Origin: Photobacterium sp. GB-56
GTDB taxonomy: Bacteria; Pseudomonadota; Gammaproteobacteria; Enterobacterales; Vibrionaceae
Reading direction: 5' to 3'
Length of the DNA stretch: 64,000 nucleotides
Assembly (NCBI RefSeq): GCF_003026105.1
Contig: NZ_PYNW01000006.1
Coordinates: forward strand, 1 to 64,000
The notes under the pieces were generated by a model, which saw nothing but the letters and a program-made list of their open reading frames with translations, was not told the DNA's origin and made no database searches. Shown piece by piece: positions 52,077 through 61,252 of the stretch; position 1 is the stretch's first letter; each line of letters begins with the position of its first letter. The position numbers were made by a program, and so were the translations under genes.

Positions 52077-53264
52077 CTATCGTTCTACCTGTCCCATAGC
52101 ACGACGCAATAGCGGTGCTTTTAATGTGTTTGAAAAATTCATTGTAACCAAACCGATATTTCGTCCAGCTGTCAGCAATGGATTATCATTAGCAAATAAG
52201 TTTACCAATCCTGTTGTCATCATAATGGTATTTTGACGATCAGGCATACGGCGTTCACGATAACGCCCTAACACCTCAGGTAAACCTATATCGTTACCCT
52301 GTTGACGACCTGAAACGATCTCTTCTGCAAGTGTCACTACATCTCGAATACCGAGGTTAAATCCTTGTCCTGCGATAGGATGTAATGTTTGTGCCGCATT
52401 ACCAATCACGGCAAAACGATGCGATACAAGCGAGTTTGATTGACGAAGTAACAATGGATAGCATGAGCGTTTACCCGTTTGGACTAACGCACCTAAACGC
52501 CACCCAAACGCGTGTTGCAACTTGGCAAGAAATTCTGCGTCAGATAAATCCATGATCACTTGTTGTTGCTCTGGTGGTACACACCATACTAAAGAGCTTC
52601 GCCCTTGAGACATTGGCAGTAAGGCAACCGGACCATGTTCTGTAAAGCGTTCAAATGCTTGATAATAATGAGGCTCAGAGGTTGTAATATTGGCAATAAT
52701 AGCAGTTTGTTCAAAATCATAGTCTGAGCGACCAAGCTTCACCAACTGACAGCAATGAGAAATAGCCCCATCAGCAGCCACCAGCAATGACGCCTGTATG
52801 CGTTCACCGTTATCAAGCTCAATAGTTGCGTTATCTACGCTGCGCTCAATTTGCTTAACACTGGCAGGACAATATAGATCAACATTTTCTAGCTGCTGCA
52901 GTTTATGATGAAAAACTTCACCAGCATCTGCAAGTTCAATCACATAACCTAGCGCATCAACCGCCTGCTCTTGTGATGAAATTCGGACCATGCCTGCATG
53001 ACCACGATCTGAAACATGAATATCGTTTATCGGTGTTGCAACATCACGCAAGGCTGACCACATACCAATGTTATCCAGTAAACGGGTCGTGCCATACGAT
53101 AACGCGATACTTCTTGCATCATAACCCGGATGAGTATCAAACTCAGGCATCACAGCTTCAACCACTGCAACACGTAATGAGTGACGACTCAATACATCTA
53201 ATGCGATAGCAAGACTCGCTCCTGCCATTGCACCACCAGCAATTACAACATCATAGTGCTTCAC
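52077..53264 (-). CDS. ubiH: Ubiquinone C6-hydroxylase UbiH
   Basis: FAD monooxygenase paralogous to UbiI, acting later in ubiquinone synthesis (2-octaprenyl-6-methoxyphenol step). Motifs VVIAGGAMAGASLA, ADGAISHCCQ and VIGNAAQTLHPIAGQGFNLG are visible; the usual GDAAH is GNAAQ here, typical of UbiH. The product is 395 residues. It lies 25 nt after ygfB with no pepP between them, unlike E. coli. Confidence 0.95.
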   Translation of the reverse strand: MKHYDVVIAGGAMAGASLAIALDVLSRHSLRVAVVEAVMPEFDTHPGYDARSIALSYGTTRLLDNIGMWSALRDVATPINDIHVSDRGHAGMVRISSQEQAVDALGYVIELADAGEVFHHKLQQLENVDLYCPASVKQIERSVDNATIELDNGERIQASLLVAADGAISHCCQLVKLGRSDYDFEQTAIIANITTSEPHYYQAFERFTEHGPVALLPMSQGRSSLVWCVPPEQQQVIMDLSDAEFLAKLQHAFGWRLGALVQTGKRSCYPLLLRQSNSLVSHRFAVIGNAAQTLHPIAGQGFNLGIRDVVTLAEEIVSGRQQGNDIGLPEVLGRYRERRMPDRQNTIMMTTGLVNLFANDNPLLTAGRNIGLVTMNFSNTLKAPLLRRAMGQVER

Positions 53265-53289
53265 TATTTATCCCTTCACAAAACAACGT

Positions 53290-53868
53290 TTAGTGTAACG
53301 TTGGTTTTTCCTCTGTATCTTCAGCAACAGGACGCTGACCTAATTCAGAGTGACAACTCAATACACACATACGAACATGCTCAACAACTTGTTCAAATAA
53401 GGCTGCTTGTTCTTCTATATCGTCATCTTCATCAATACCTAACTGAGCGATCTCTTGAAGATCAGCTAAAGCTTCAGTGACAGCTTCAGATAATTGGTTC
53501 TTTTGGAGATCCATCAGTCCTAAACCAGAAATAAAGCTAGTAACCCATTCCGTTAATGCATCTGCTCGCATCATTAATGGCTCATCATCATCTGGCATCA
53601 GTAATGAAAACTCAAAGCCACCACTAAACAGCTCATTCGCTGTTGTCGTAAACAAAGAGCGGATCATTATTTTAGCGCCGTCGGTTAATGGCTCACCTTC
53701 GTTGGCATAATCACTAACAGGTCCAACCCAGCTTTCATCATCAATCGCTAAACCACCGCAAATCATGCCACTTAATAAACCATGTAATTCAGCAGGTGCC
53801 GCTGCAAGCCCTTGCTCTTTTAAGGCAGATTCAACAGCTTGGTATGTAGGTAGGGTTATTTCACTCAT
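53290..53868 (-). CDS. ygfB: UPF0149 family protein YgfB
   Basis: An all-helical 192-residue protein rich in Asp/Glu. Hallmarks are LPTYQAVESALKEQGL, the AELHGLLSGMICGG motif and LMDLQKNQLSEAVTEALADLQEI. Function is not settled; in Pseudomonas a homologue affects beta-lactamase control. It is divergent from zapA as in E. coli. A C-terminal tail with RPVAEDTEEKPTLH extends beyond the core. Confidence 0.92.
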   Translation of the reverse strand: MSEITLPTYQAVESALKEQGLAAAPAELHGLLSGMICGGLAIDDESWVGPVSDYANEGEPLTDGAKIMIRSLFTTTANELFSGGFEFSLLMPDDDEPLMMRADALTEWVTSFISGLGLMDLQKNQLSEAVTEALADLQEIAQLGIDEDDDIEEQAALFEQVVEHVRMCVLSCHSELGQRPVAEDTEEKPTLH

Positions 53869-54258
53869 GGTTTATTACCTTTATTTTTAGATCAAACAAC
53901 GAACAAAGCGCTCTATTGTTACTTTCACATTGCTATATCCACTTGATTTAAATAATTCAAATCAAGCAAACACCAATAATTACATTTTTACTGAATTTCT
54001 AAAGCAGAAATAACAATGGGTCAGTAACCGCCTGTGTTATGCTAACACTTAAGCTCTGTTCGGCAAATCATAACGCCGAGCATAACGTTCAATAGTTAAC
54101 CACCCATCAATTTGGTGTGATTAATATCTGTTTAGTTAGAAGCTATTGAGCACAAAGTGAAGTATAGCCGCTTGCATGTTGTAACCGCTTTTCCTATGAT
54201 TTGGCGACAAGCAAAAGCGGAATGAATACCCATTAGGCATGGAGCAAACCGAAGATTT
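53869..54258. other. Divergent region ygfB / zapA
   Basis: About 390 bp. An inverted repeat, CTTGATTT-9 nt-AAATCAAG (53942-53966), lies 75 bp upstream of ygfB. A GC-richer patch (54050-54090) has a short TTCGGC/GCCGAG pairing. I saw no clear promoter I would assign, and no gene. Confidence 0.45.
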
Positions 54259-54561
54259 ATGAGTACTCAGGCTGTAGAAATTCAAGTATTCGGCAGAAAC
54301 ATCAAAGTTAATTGCCCAACTGGTCAAGAGGATGCACTTCGTGCTGCCGCTTCTGATTTTGACCAACGCTTGAAAGATATGTCAGAGCGCACTAAAGTAT
54401 CCAATGTAGAGCAACTGTTACTCTTTACAGGGCTTAACATCTGCAACGAGTTACATGCAGAGCGACTAGAACATAACGGAAGCGCTGGCGTTTTATCCAA
54501 TAAGATCAGTGCACTAGAAGAAAAATTAGATAAAGCATTGCAAAATTATCCAAAGCGTTGA
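54259..54561 (+). CDS. zapA: Cell division protein ZapA
   Basis: Cross-links FtsZ filaments in the Z ring. The N-terminal domain (VEIQVFGRNIKVNCPTGQEDALR) and coiled-coil C-terminal half (ISALEEKLDKAL) match the family. The length of 100 residues is usual. It directly precedes the 6S RNA gene, the conserved zapA-ssrS-fau order. Confidence 0.96.
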   Translation: MSTQAVEIQVFGRNIKVNCPTGQEDALRAAASDFDQRLKDMSERTKVSNVEQLLLFTGLNICNELHAERLEHNGSAGVLSNKISALEEKLDKALQNYPKR

Positions 54562-54566
54562 TAATG

Positions 54567-54751
54567 AATTAACCCTGGGGTGTGCGTCAGTGAATGAACG
54601 TCCCCGAGCCGATAAGCAAATACCCAGGATCTGCTTTTATTAGCTATTGAGCATGCTCAGCTCGACTGAGAAGCCTACGGTTAATGTTGCCGATCCACCT
54701 TGAACGTCTGGTTCAAGGGCATTATTTCGCAACGGCACCTTGGGGAACTCC
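54567..54751 (+). ncRNA. ssrS: 6S RNA
   Basis: Regulatory RNA that mimics an open promoter and sequesters RNA polymerase sigma-70 in stationary phase. The closing stem pairs CCCTGGGGTG (near the 5' end) with CACCTTGGGG (near the 3' end). Conserved strands GTCCCCGAGCCGATA and GAGCATGCTCAG followed by GAGAAGCCT match E. coli 6S RNA, as does the CACCTTGAAC...GGTTCAAGGG hairpin. Ends are estimated to within several bases. Position between zapA and fau is universal in gammaproteobacteria. Confidence 0.93.
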
Positions 54752-54822
54752 TCTGTTTTACTTCCCATTTCATTAACATATTCATACAATTTAGCAAAAT
54801 CCCAACTCAAGGATTGAGCCAA

Positions 54823-55419
54823 ATGACACCACAGCTTGTAACCCCACGACAAAAAATCAGACAACAGATCCGCATACAGCGACAACAACTTCTTCCAGAA
54901 CAACAAAGGCACGCTAGCCTACAATTACTTAAACAAATTAAGCAATGCCAACAATTTCTGGCGAGTCAACATATTGCGCTTTATTTGACCAATGACGGTG
55001 AAATCAGCACTCACCCCATTATCGACTGGTTATGGCAAAACGGAAAATCTGTTTATCTACCAGTGTTGCATCCTTTTAGCAAAGGACACTTGTTATTTCT
55101 TCACTACACCTCTAACACCCCTATGCGTAAAAATCGCTATCAAATTTCAGAGCCCGTTCTCGATGTGCGAGCAGTCAAACCTGTGAATGAATTAGATATT
55201 ATTTGCACCCCATTGGTGGCTTTTGATAACTCCGGGCAACGCTTAGGTATGGGAGGGGGCTACTATGATCGCACTCTTAGTCAGTGGCATCAGCATAAAC
55301 AAGGCCCTTACCCGCTAGGGTTAGCCCATGATTGCCAACATGTAGAACAATTACCAAGTGAACAATGGGATGTGCCGTTACCTAAAATCATTACCCCGTC
55401 AAAGATCTATTGTTGGTAA
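54823..55419 (+). CDS. fau: 5-formyltetrahydrofolate cyclo-ligase
   Basis: Converts 5-formyl-THF to 5,10-methenyl-THF with ATP. The C-terminal signature LGMGGGYYDRTL binds the phosphates. The N-terminal TPRQKIRQQIRIQRQQL segment is typical. An upstream in-frame extension of 41 codons overlaps 6S RNA and is rejected; AAGGA nine bases before the chosen ATG supports it. The product is 198 residues. It is linked to 6S RNA (ssrS-ygfA), so processing from a common transcript is likely. Confidence 0.95.
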   Translation: MTPQLVTPRQKIRQQIRIQRQQLLPEQQRHASLQLLKQIKQCQQFLASQHIALYLTNDGEISTHPIIDWLWQNGKSVYLPVLHPFSKGHLLFLHYTSNTPMRKNRYQISEPVLDVRAVKPVNELDIICTPLVAFDNSGQRLGMGGGYYDRTLSQWHQHKQGPYPLGLAHDCQHVEQLPSEQWDVPLPKIITPSKIYCW

Positions 55420-55560
55420 CAATACAAATGCGAGCATCAAATCCCCCTATTGAAGCAATCGTTTACTTTAGTTTCAATGAAAATGGATAATCTAACTAAT
55501 TGTTATAAATAACCTTATGTTTTTATTTCTTATTTTGCATTGTGATTGTTCATAATCGCA

Positions 55561-55589
55561 CTGACGAACGATTTCCAATTCGTTATAAT
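55561..55589 (+). promoter_or_regulatory. rpiA promoter
   Basis: CTGACG (55561-55566), a 17-bp spacer and a perfect TATAAT (55584-55589) lie about 48 bp upstream of the rpiA start. Confidence 0.65.
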
Positions 55590-55636
55590 TAGCATCAACG
55601 CTTACTCGGCGTATTAGTCATAACGAGGAGAATGGC

Positions 55637-56296
55637 ATGACACAAGATGAAATGAAAAAAGCAGCAGGTTGGGCAGCACTTGAATACGTACAGAAAGGAA
55701 CAATTGTAGGTGTAGGTACTGGCTCTACGGTTAATCACTTCATCGATGCCTTAGCAACTCGCAAAGAAGAAATTAAAGGTGCTGTTTCAAGTTCAGTCGC
55801 TTCAACTGAACGTCTTGAACAACTAGGCATTACTGTATTTGATGCAAATGAAGTGGCTTCACTTGATATTTATGTCGATGGTGCTGATGAAATTAACGCA
55901 GACTACGACATGATTAAAGGCGGCGGTGCAGCGCTTACTCGTGAAAAAATCGTGGCTGCAATTGCGAAAAAATTTATCTGTATCGTTGATGATACCAAGC
56001 AAGTTGACGTATTGGGTCAATTCCCGCTTCCAGTTGAAGTGATCCCTATGGGGCGCTCTTTCATTGGCCGTGAGTTAGTAAAACTTGGTGGCGATCCAGC
56101 TTACCGTGAAGGCGTTGTGACCGATAACGGTAATATGATCCTTGATGTCTACAACATGAAGATCACCGATCCTAAAGCAATGGAAGATAAGATCAACGCC
56201 CTACCCGGTGTTGTAACTGTTGGTCTATTTGCTCACCGTGGCGCTGATGTATTATTGGTTGGCTCACCTGACGGTGTAAAAAAATTCGAGAAATAA
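55637..56296 (+). CDS. rpiA: Ribose-5-phosphate isomerase A
   Basis: Interconverts ribose 5-phosphate and ribulose 5-phosphate. The substrate loop [13 protein letters not shown], the DGADEIN motif and [11 protein letters not shown] are intact. The length of 219 residues equals E. coli RpiA. A GAGGAG ribosome-binding site precedes the ATG. It is followed by a terminator and then serA on the same strand (in E. coli the two are convergent neighbours). Confidence 0.98.
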   Translation: MTQDEMKKAAGWAALEYVQKGTIVGVGTGSTVNHFIDALATRKEEIKGAVSSSVASTERLEQLGITVFDANEVASLDIYVDGADEINADYDMIKGGGAALTREKIVAAIAKKFICIVDDTKQVDVLGQFPLPVEVIPMGRSFIGRELVKLGGDPAYREGVVTDNGNMILDVYNMKITDPKAMEDKINALPGVVTVGLFAHRGADVLLVGSPDGVKKFEK

Positions 56297-56366
56297 CATA
56301 CAATGATCGCGTTTTATTCGAAATGATCAAACGCTATTGATCCCATTATAAATGTTATTTCCTTTC

Positions 56367-56413
56367 AAAACGGCATAGCTTATTGATTCTAATTCTAGCT
56401 TATGCCGTTTTTT
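56367..56413 (+). terminator. rpiA terminator
   Basis: Stem AAAACGGCATA / TATGCCGTTTT around a 23-base loop, with T residues following on the plus strand. Confidence 0.75.
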
Positions 56414-56479
56414 ATTATCTTTTTTGTAATATTCTTACCCATAGTGGCTATTTTTTGATACTTTATTAATAAGCTATTA

Positions 56480-56490
56480 GCAAACGTTTA
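56480..56490. promoter_or_regulatory. PurR-like half-conserved operator upstream of serA
   Basis: GCAAACGTTTA contains the AAACGTTT core of PurR/LacI-family operators (56482-56489), about 95 bp upstream of serA. The outer half on the right does not match, so this is a weak candidate only. Confidence 0.3.
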
Positions 56491-56584
56491 ACCATTTCGC
56501 TACTGTGGCTGCAAAGAAGACATTTCACCACCTGACATTTCTTTGTTTTACATTCAGTTAGCTGCGTTTTTAAGGATGAGAACC

Positions 56585-57814
56585 ATGGCCAAAGTTTCAC
56601 TCAATAAAGATAAAATTAAAATTCTATTATTAGAAGGACTACACCCTTCATCTCTAGAAGTGCTAAAACAAGCAGGTTACACCAACATTGAGTACCACAA
56701 AGGATCACTTGCTGGTGAAGAGCTACTAGAAGCGGTAAAAGATGCCCACTTCATTGGTATTCGCTCTCGAACACAATTAACACCTGAAGTTTTTGCTGCA
56801 GCGAAAAAACTTACCGCTGTTGGTTGTTTCTGTATTGGTACTAACCAAGTTGATTTAGATGAAGCTATGCGTCGCGGTATCCCCGTTTTCAACGCACCAT
56901 TTTCAAATACCCGTAGTGTTGCTGAGCTTGTTTTAGGTGAACTTCTTCTTCTTTTACGTGGCATTCCAGAAAAGAACGCTAAAGCGCATCGTGGCGAATG
57001 GATAAAATCTGCAGACAACTCATTTGAAGCGCGTGGTAAAACCCTAGGTATTATCGGCTACGGTCATATTGGTACTCAACTTGGTATCTTGGCTGAAAAC
57101 CTCGGAATGCGCGTTTGTTTTTACGATATTGAAAGTAAATTAACCTTAGGTAATGCAACACAAGTCGCATCGTTAAGTGAGCTTTTAAATAAATCCGATG
57201 TGATTTCACTGCACGTACCAGAAACACCAGAGACACAAAACATTATGGGTGCTGAAGAATTTGCACGCATGAAGCCTGGCTCTATCTTTATTAACGCAGC
57301 ACGTGGTACCGTCGTGGATATTGATGCGCTTTGTAGTGCGTTAGAAAGCAAACATATTGCAGGCGCAGCTATCGATGTATTCCCTGTTGAACCGAAAACC
57401 AATAACGACCCATTTGAATCCCCTCTACTGCAATTTGATAACGTTATTTTGACGCCTCACATCGGAGGCTCAACCCAAGAAGCACAAGAAAACATTGGTA
57501 TTGAAGTGGCAGGTAAACTAGTGAAATACTCAGATAATGGTTCAACGTTATCTGCTGTTGGCTTCCCTGAGGTATCACTCCCTGAGCACCGTGGTTGTTC
57601 TCGTCTACTCCATATTCACGAAAACCGCCCAGGTATTTTAAACCAAATCACAACAATTTTTGCTTCAGAAGGTATCAATATCGCTGCTCAGTTCTTACAA
57701 ACAGGCGCTGAAATTGGTTATGTCGTCATTGATGTTGAAACTGAACGTTCAAAAGAAGCATTAGCAAAACTGAAAACAATCGAAGGTACTATTCGTGCGC
57801 GTATTCTTCACTAA
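56585..57814 (+). CDS. serA: D-3-phosphoglycerate dehydrogenase
   Basis: First step of serine synthesis from 3-phosphoglycerate, feedback-inhibited by serine. The NAD-binding motif is GIIGYGHIGTQLG. The catalytic Arg lies in NAARGTVVD and the His in TPHIGGST. A C-terminal ACT domain (HENRPGILNQITTIF) binds serine. The start MAKVSLNKDKIK matches E. coli, with AAGGA eight bases upstream; an earlier ATG adds 14 unneeded residues. The product is 409 residues. Confidence 0.98.
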   Translation: MAKVSLNKDKIKILLLEGLHPSSLEVLKQAGYTNIEYHKGSLAGEELLEAVKDAHFIGIRSRTQLTPEVFAAAKKLTAVGCFCIGTNQVDLDEAMRRGIPVFNAPFSNTRSVAELVLGELLLLLRGIPEKNAKAHRGEWIKSADNSFEARGKTLGIIGYGHIGTQLGILAENLGMRVCFYDIESKLTLGNATQVASLSELLNKSDVISLHVPETPETQNIMGAEEFARMKPGSIFINAARGTVVDIDALCSALESKHIAGAAIDVFPVEPKTNNDPFESPLLQFDNVILTPHIGGSTQEAQENIGIEVAGKLVKYSDNGSTLSAVGFPEVSLPEHRGCSRLLHIHENRPGILNQITTIFASEGINIAAQFLQTGAEIGYVVIDVETERSKEALAKLKTIEGTIRARILH

Positions 57815-57835
57815 TTACAGCGTGAATAAATAGTA

Positions 57836-57864
57836 AAAAGGAGAGCATCAGCTCTCCTTTTTTA
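57836..57864. terminator. Terminator between serA and the SIMPL-domain gene
   Basis: Stem AAAAGGAGAGC / GCTCTCCTTTT with an ATCA loop and A/T tracts on both sides, serving two convergent genes. Confidence 0.9.
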
Positions 57865-57889
57865 TTCCATCAACTAACAGCAATTACGA

Positions 57890-58603
57890 TTATTTGGCTA
57901 ACTTGAAAATCACGTTCACACTATCAGAGATAACAATGTTATTCTCACTGTAGCTTTGGTTAACCGCTGCGGAGTCTTGCATCGCACTACCGACATAATT
58001 AGCCATTCGATACGGCATTGGACGAGAAGCCGTGTTGTAATCAATCTGCCATACACCTTCAACTTTATCACCAAAGCCTTTCGCTAAAGATGCAGCCACT
58101 TCTTTGGCATTGGTAATCGCAGCTTGGCGTGCTTCTTCTTGGTATTTCTTCTGATCTTTTACTTTCAACGTAATGTTGTTGATCTGATTAATACCATCAC
58201 CTAATGCACCATCAAGGTAAGTATTAAGATTCTCTAATTTGTATACCGTTACAACCACATTACGGGTTGCTTTAAAGCCTGTGAACTCTGGTGCCTGATC
58301 TTTCGGATAACGGTACTGTGCAGAAAGAGAAATATTGGCACTATTAATATTTTTACGTTCAACACCCGCTTTGGTTAAACGCTCAATAAACTTAGTCACA
58401 GCCTGATCTGCAGCTTGCTTTGCACCTGAAGCTGTTGGTTGTGTCGCAACCACATCCACAGAGAATACTGCCATATCAGGCTTCACCACGACTTCACCGC
58501 GCCCTGTTGTTTCTAAATGAGGAAATGATAGATCAGCGGCAACAGCGCCTGTAGAGATAAGTGCACTGGTACTTAATAATATAGCTAATAGGTGTTTTTT
58601 CAT
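57890..58603 (-). CDS. yggE: Periplasmic SIMPL-domain protein, YggE type
   Basis: A 237-residue exported protein. The signal peptide (MKKHLLAILLSTSALIS) ends near AVAA. The rest is one SIMPL/DUF541 domain with TTGRGEVVVKPDMAVFSVDV and later ARQAAITNAKEVAASLA. E. coli YggE lowers oxidative stress by an unknown mechanism. GAGGA six bases before the ATG decides the start. It shares the neighbourhood with mscS and fbaA, as yggE does in E. coli, although argO is missing here. Confidence 0.9.
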   Translation of the reverse strand: MKKHLLAILLSTSALISTGAVAADLSFPHLETTGRGEVVVKPDMAVFSVDVVATQPTASGAKQAADQAVTKFIERLTKAGVERKNINSANISLSAQYRYPKDQAPEFTGFKATRNVVVTVYKLENLNTYLDGALGDGINQINNITLKVKDQKKYQEEARQAAITNAKEVAASLAKGFGDKVEGVWQIDYNTASRPMPYRMANYVGSAMQDSAAVNQSYSENNIVISDSVNVIFKLAK

Positions 58604-58770
58604 TATCAATCCTCGCTAACAAAGAGTTATTTTTATTTATCGTAGTCATAAGATAAATAATCTATCAACTTTGACCCCAAAAAAATGAAATCTATCCCTT
58701 ATTAGATTATTTATTTTGAACATCGTTCCTTTATGATTAATTAATGACTATTTCTATTTTCTGTAGATAA

Positions 58771-58798
58771 AAAAATGGAGCCAATTAGGCTCCATTTC
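58771..58798 (-). terminator. mscS terminator
   Basis: Stem AAATGGAGCC / GGCTCCATTT with an AATTA-type loop and a T-run on the minus strand, about 25 bp after the mscS stop. Confidence 0.9.
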
Positions 58799-58820
58799 TA
58801 TTCGTTATGCTTTAAATAAA

Positions 58821-59705
58821 TTAAGCATCAACTTTATTTAGGTGAACATCCATTTGTGGGAATGGGATTTCGATACCTTCTTTATCAAGCTCTTCTTTAA
58901 TTGCTTGGTTAAGATCGAAGTATACCGCCCAGTAATCAGGCGTATTAACCCATGGACGTACCACAAAGTTCACTGAAGAGTCAGCAAGTGCAACAACACC
59001 AATTGTTGGCTCTGGATCTTTAAGAACACGCTCATCAGCAGTTACAACACGCTTAAGTACTTCCTTGGTTTTTTGAAGATCAGCGCTGTAAGAAACACCA
59101 ATGACAAGATCAATACGACGTGTCGCATTACGAGAATAGTTTGTAATTGGGTTACCAATGATAGATGAGTTTGGTACGACTACTGTTTTGTTGTCAGGCG
59201 TACGTAGCTCAGTAGAGAAAATCTGGATAGATTCTACAGCACCAGACACGCCGGCTACTTCTACGAAGTCGCCAGATTTGAATGGACGGAAAGCAACAAT
59301 CAGAACACCTGCAGCAAAGTTCGATAGAGAGCCTTGAAGAGCAAGACCAACCGCAAGACCCGCGGCACCGATCACTGCTACCACTGAAGCAGTTTGAACG
59401 CCAATACGGCTTAGTGCAGCAATTAATACGATAACAAATAGTAGATAACGAACTAAGCCGTGAATAAATTCAACAACCGCGTTATCCATATCTTTTTTAC
59501 GTAATACTTTAGCAACTGCGCCAGCAACGGCTTTTACGATCATATTACCGACAAACAGGATTAGCAGTGCTGATACAAGATTTACTGCGTATTGGATCAA
59601 AAGATCCTGGTTATTACTCAGCCAGTTTCCAGCGTGTAACACACCATTAGTTAATGTGTTATCAGAAATTTTTTCGACAACCTTGTCTGTAACGCTCTCA
59701 GTCAT
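58821..59705 (-). CDS. mscS: Small-conductance mechanosensitive channel MscS
   Basis: Opens under membrane tension to release osmolytes. Three membrane helices are visible (about 36-57, 82-102, 108-135). The pore helix reads AGLAVGLALQGSLSNFAAG, followed by the beta domain (RPFKSGDFVEVAGVSG) and the alpha/beta cytoplasmic cage (FPQMDVHLNK end). The length of 294 residues is close to E. coli MscS (286). It lies downstream of fbaA but beyond a terminator. Absence of argO between it and yggE differs from E. coli. Confidence 0.97.
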   Translation of the reverse strand: MTESVTDKVVEKISDNTLTNGVLHAGNWLSNNQDLLIQYAVNLVSALLILFVGNMIVKAVAGAVAKVLRKKDMDNAVVEFIHGLVRYLLFVIVLIAALSRIGVQTASVVAVIGAAGLAVGLALQGSLSNFAAGVLIVAFRPFKSGDFVEVAGVSGAVESIQIFSTELRTPDNKTVVVPNSSIIGNPITNYSRNATRRIDLVIGVSYSADLQKTKEVLKRVVTADERVLKDPEPTIGVVALADSSVNFVVRPWVNTPDYWAVYFDLNQAIKEELDKEGIEIPFPQMDVHLNKVDA

Positions 59706-60014
59706 TTGAAGTGCTCTCTCTTATGTTTACTTAAAATAAATCTATAGCGTAAGTCGTAGATAGCGTGATTATTCTAGGAGTTACGCCATTAGAACTGTCT
59801 TTCCGTTTGTCTATCTCATCGCGAAAAAACACACTACGGAATATTGATACCAATTATTCCTGTTTTTATTAGTAAATAGCTACTAAAAAAAATGATGTTT
59901 ACATAAATTAACTTAAATATCACTAAACAACAATTTAAGTACAATCCATTATGAAATACAAAAAAAAAGCCCGCCAAAAGCGGGCTTTTCACTTTTTATA
60001 TAGCTGAAGTTCGA
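59706..60014. other. Intergenic region fbaA / mscS
   Basis: It holds the fbaA terminator at the right, then about 250 bp of AT-rich DNA upstream of mscS. RpoS-type control of mscS is known in E. coli, but I could not pick out a convincing promoter here. Confidence 0.5.
59961..59989 (-). terminator. fbaA terminator
   Basis: Stem AAAAGCCCGC / GCGGGCTTTT with a short loop followed by a run of T on the minus strand, about 25 bp after the fbaA stop. Confidence 0.92.
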
Positions 60015-61091
60015 TTAAAGAACATCAACTGCGTTTAGATCAGCGAAAGCTTTTTCTAGACGCTCAACCATTGATACTTGACCTGCACGTAGCCATACGC
60101 GTGGATCGTAGTATTTCTTGTTAGGCGCTGATTCACCAGTTGGGTTACCGATTTGACCTTGTAGGTAATCGTGGTTTTCAGCTTCGTAGCGACGAATGCC
60201 ATCCCAACAAGCCCACTGTGTATCTGTATCGATGTTCATTTTGATAACACCGTAACCGATAGACTCTTGGATTTCAGCTTCAGAAGAACCTGAACCACCG
60301 TGGAATACGAAATCTAGAGAGTTAGTTGGAAGACCAAACTTCTCTGAAACGTATGCTTGAGAATCACGTAGGATAGTTGGAGTTAATACAACGTTACCTG
60401 CTTGGTAAACACCGTGTACGTTACCGAAAGAAGCAGCGATAGTGAAACGTGGGCTAACAGCGCTTAGTTTCTCGTATGCGTATGCAACGTCTTCTGGAGA
60501 AGTGTAAAGCTCAGATGCGTCCATGTGAGAGTTATCAACGCCGTCTTCTTCACCACCAGTACAACCTAGTTCGATTTCTAGTGTCATGTCCATCTTAGCC
60601 ATACGCGCAAGGTACTTAGCTGAGATTTCGATGTTCTCTTCTAGCGACTCTTCAGAAAGGTCGATCATATGAGAAGAGAATAGAGGCTTACCAGTTTGAG
60701 CGAAGAACTCTTCACCCGCGTCTAGTAGACCGTCGATCCAAGGAAGCAGTTTCTTAGCAGCGTGGTCAGTGTGAAGAATTACAGGAACACCGTAAGACTC
60801 AGCAACAGCGTGAACATATTTAGCACCAGCGATAGCGCCAAGGATTTGTGGACCTTGACCTTCTAGTTTAAGACCTTTACCGCCAAAGAATGCAGCACCG
60901 CCGTTAGAGAACTGAACGATAACTGGAGACTTAACTTTAGCTGCCGCTTCTAGTACAGCGTTAACAGAATCTGTACCGATACAGTTAACAGCTGGAAGTG
61001 CGAAGTTGTTTTCTTTAGCTACTGCGAATACTTTCTGAACGTCGTCGCCAGAAATAACACCAGGTTTTACAAAATCAAAGATCTTAGACAT
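60015..61091 (-). CDS. fbaA: Fructose-bisphosphate aldolase, class II
   Basis: Zinc-dependent aldolase of glycolysis and gluconeogenesis. Metal and substrate motifs HTDHAAKK, EIELGCTGGEEDG, GNVHGVY and FHGGSGSS are visible. The start MSKIFDFVKPGV gives 358 residues, as in E. coli (359); the open extension upstream is not conserved. It is third in the epd-pgk-fbaA cluster. A 12-bp PurR/LacI-type palindrome lies 48 bp upstream of the start, so it may have its own regulated promoter. Confidence 0.99.
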   Translation of the reverse strand: MSKIFDFVKPGVISGDDVQKVFAVAKENNFALPAVNCIGTDSVNAVLEAAAKVKSPVIVQFSNGGAAFFGGKGLKLEGQGPQILGAIAGAKYVHAVAESYGVPVILHTDHAAKKLLPWIDGLLDAGEEFFAQTGKPLFSSHMIDLSEESLEENIEISAKYLARMAKMDMTLEIELGCTGGEEDGVDNSHMDASELYTSPEDVAYAYEKLSAVSPRFTIAASFGNVHGVYQAGNVVLTPTILRDSQAYVSEKFGLPTNSLDFVFHGGSGSSEAEIQESIGYGVIKMNIDTDTQWACWDGIRRYEAENHDYLQGQIGNPTGESAPNKKYYDPRVWLRAGQVSMVERLEKAFADLNAVDVL

Positions 61092-61138
61092 AACAATAGT
61101 CCTATTATTTACTTTGTTGTCTGTGGAAAAATTCTTGT

Positions 61139-61150
61139 GCAAACGTTTGC
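61139..61150. promoter_or_regulatory. PurR/LacI-family operator-like palindrome upstream of fbaA
   Basis: A perfect 12-bp palindrome, GCAAACGTTTGC, matches the centre of the PurR box and is close to RbsR and Cra-type operators. It lies in the pgk-fbaA gap. Which family member would bind is unknown. Confidence 0.55.
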
Positions 61151-61252
61151 GATTGCTTGCTATTCTACTGAAAGTTGATAGCTATCACAAACATTTAAAC
61201 GTGGAAGCAACACTCATATTTAGCGTAAATTCGGCTCCCACGCCCAAAATAA

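Noticed and set aside
54700-54822. N-terminal extension of the formyl-THF cyclo-ligase
   Set aside because: It overlaps the 3' part of 6S RNA and is not conserved in the enzyme family.
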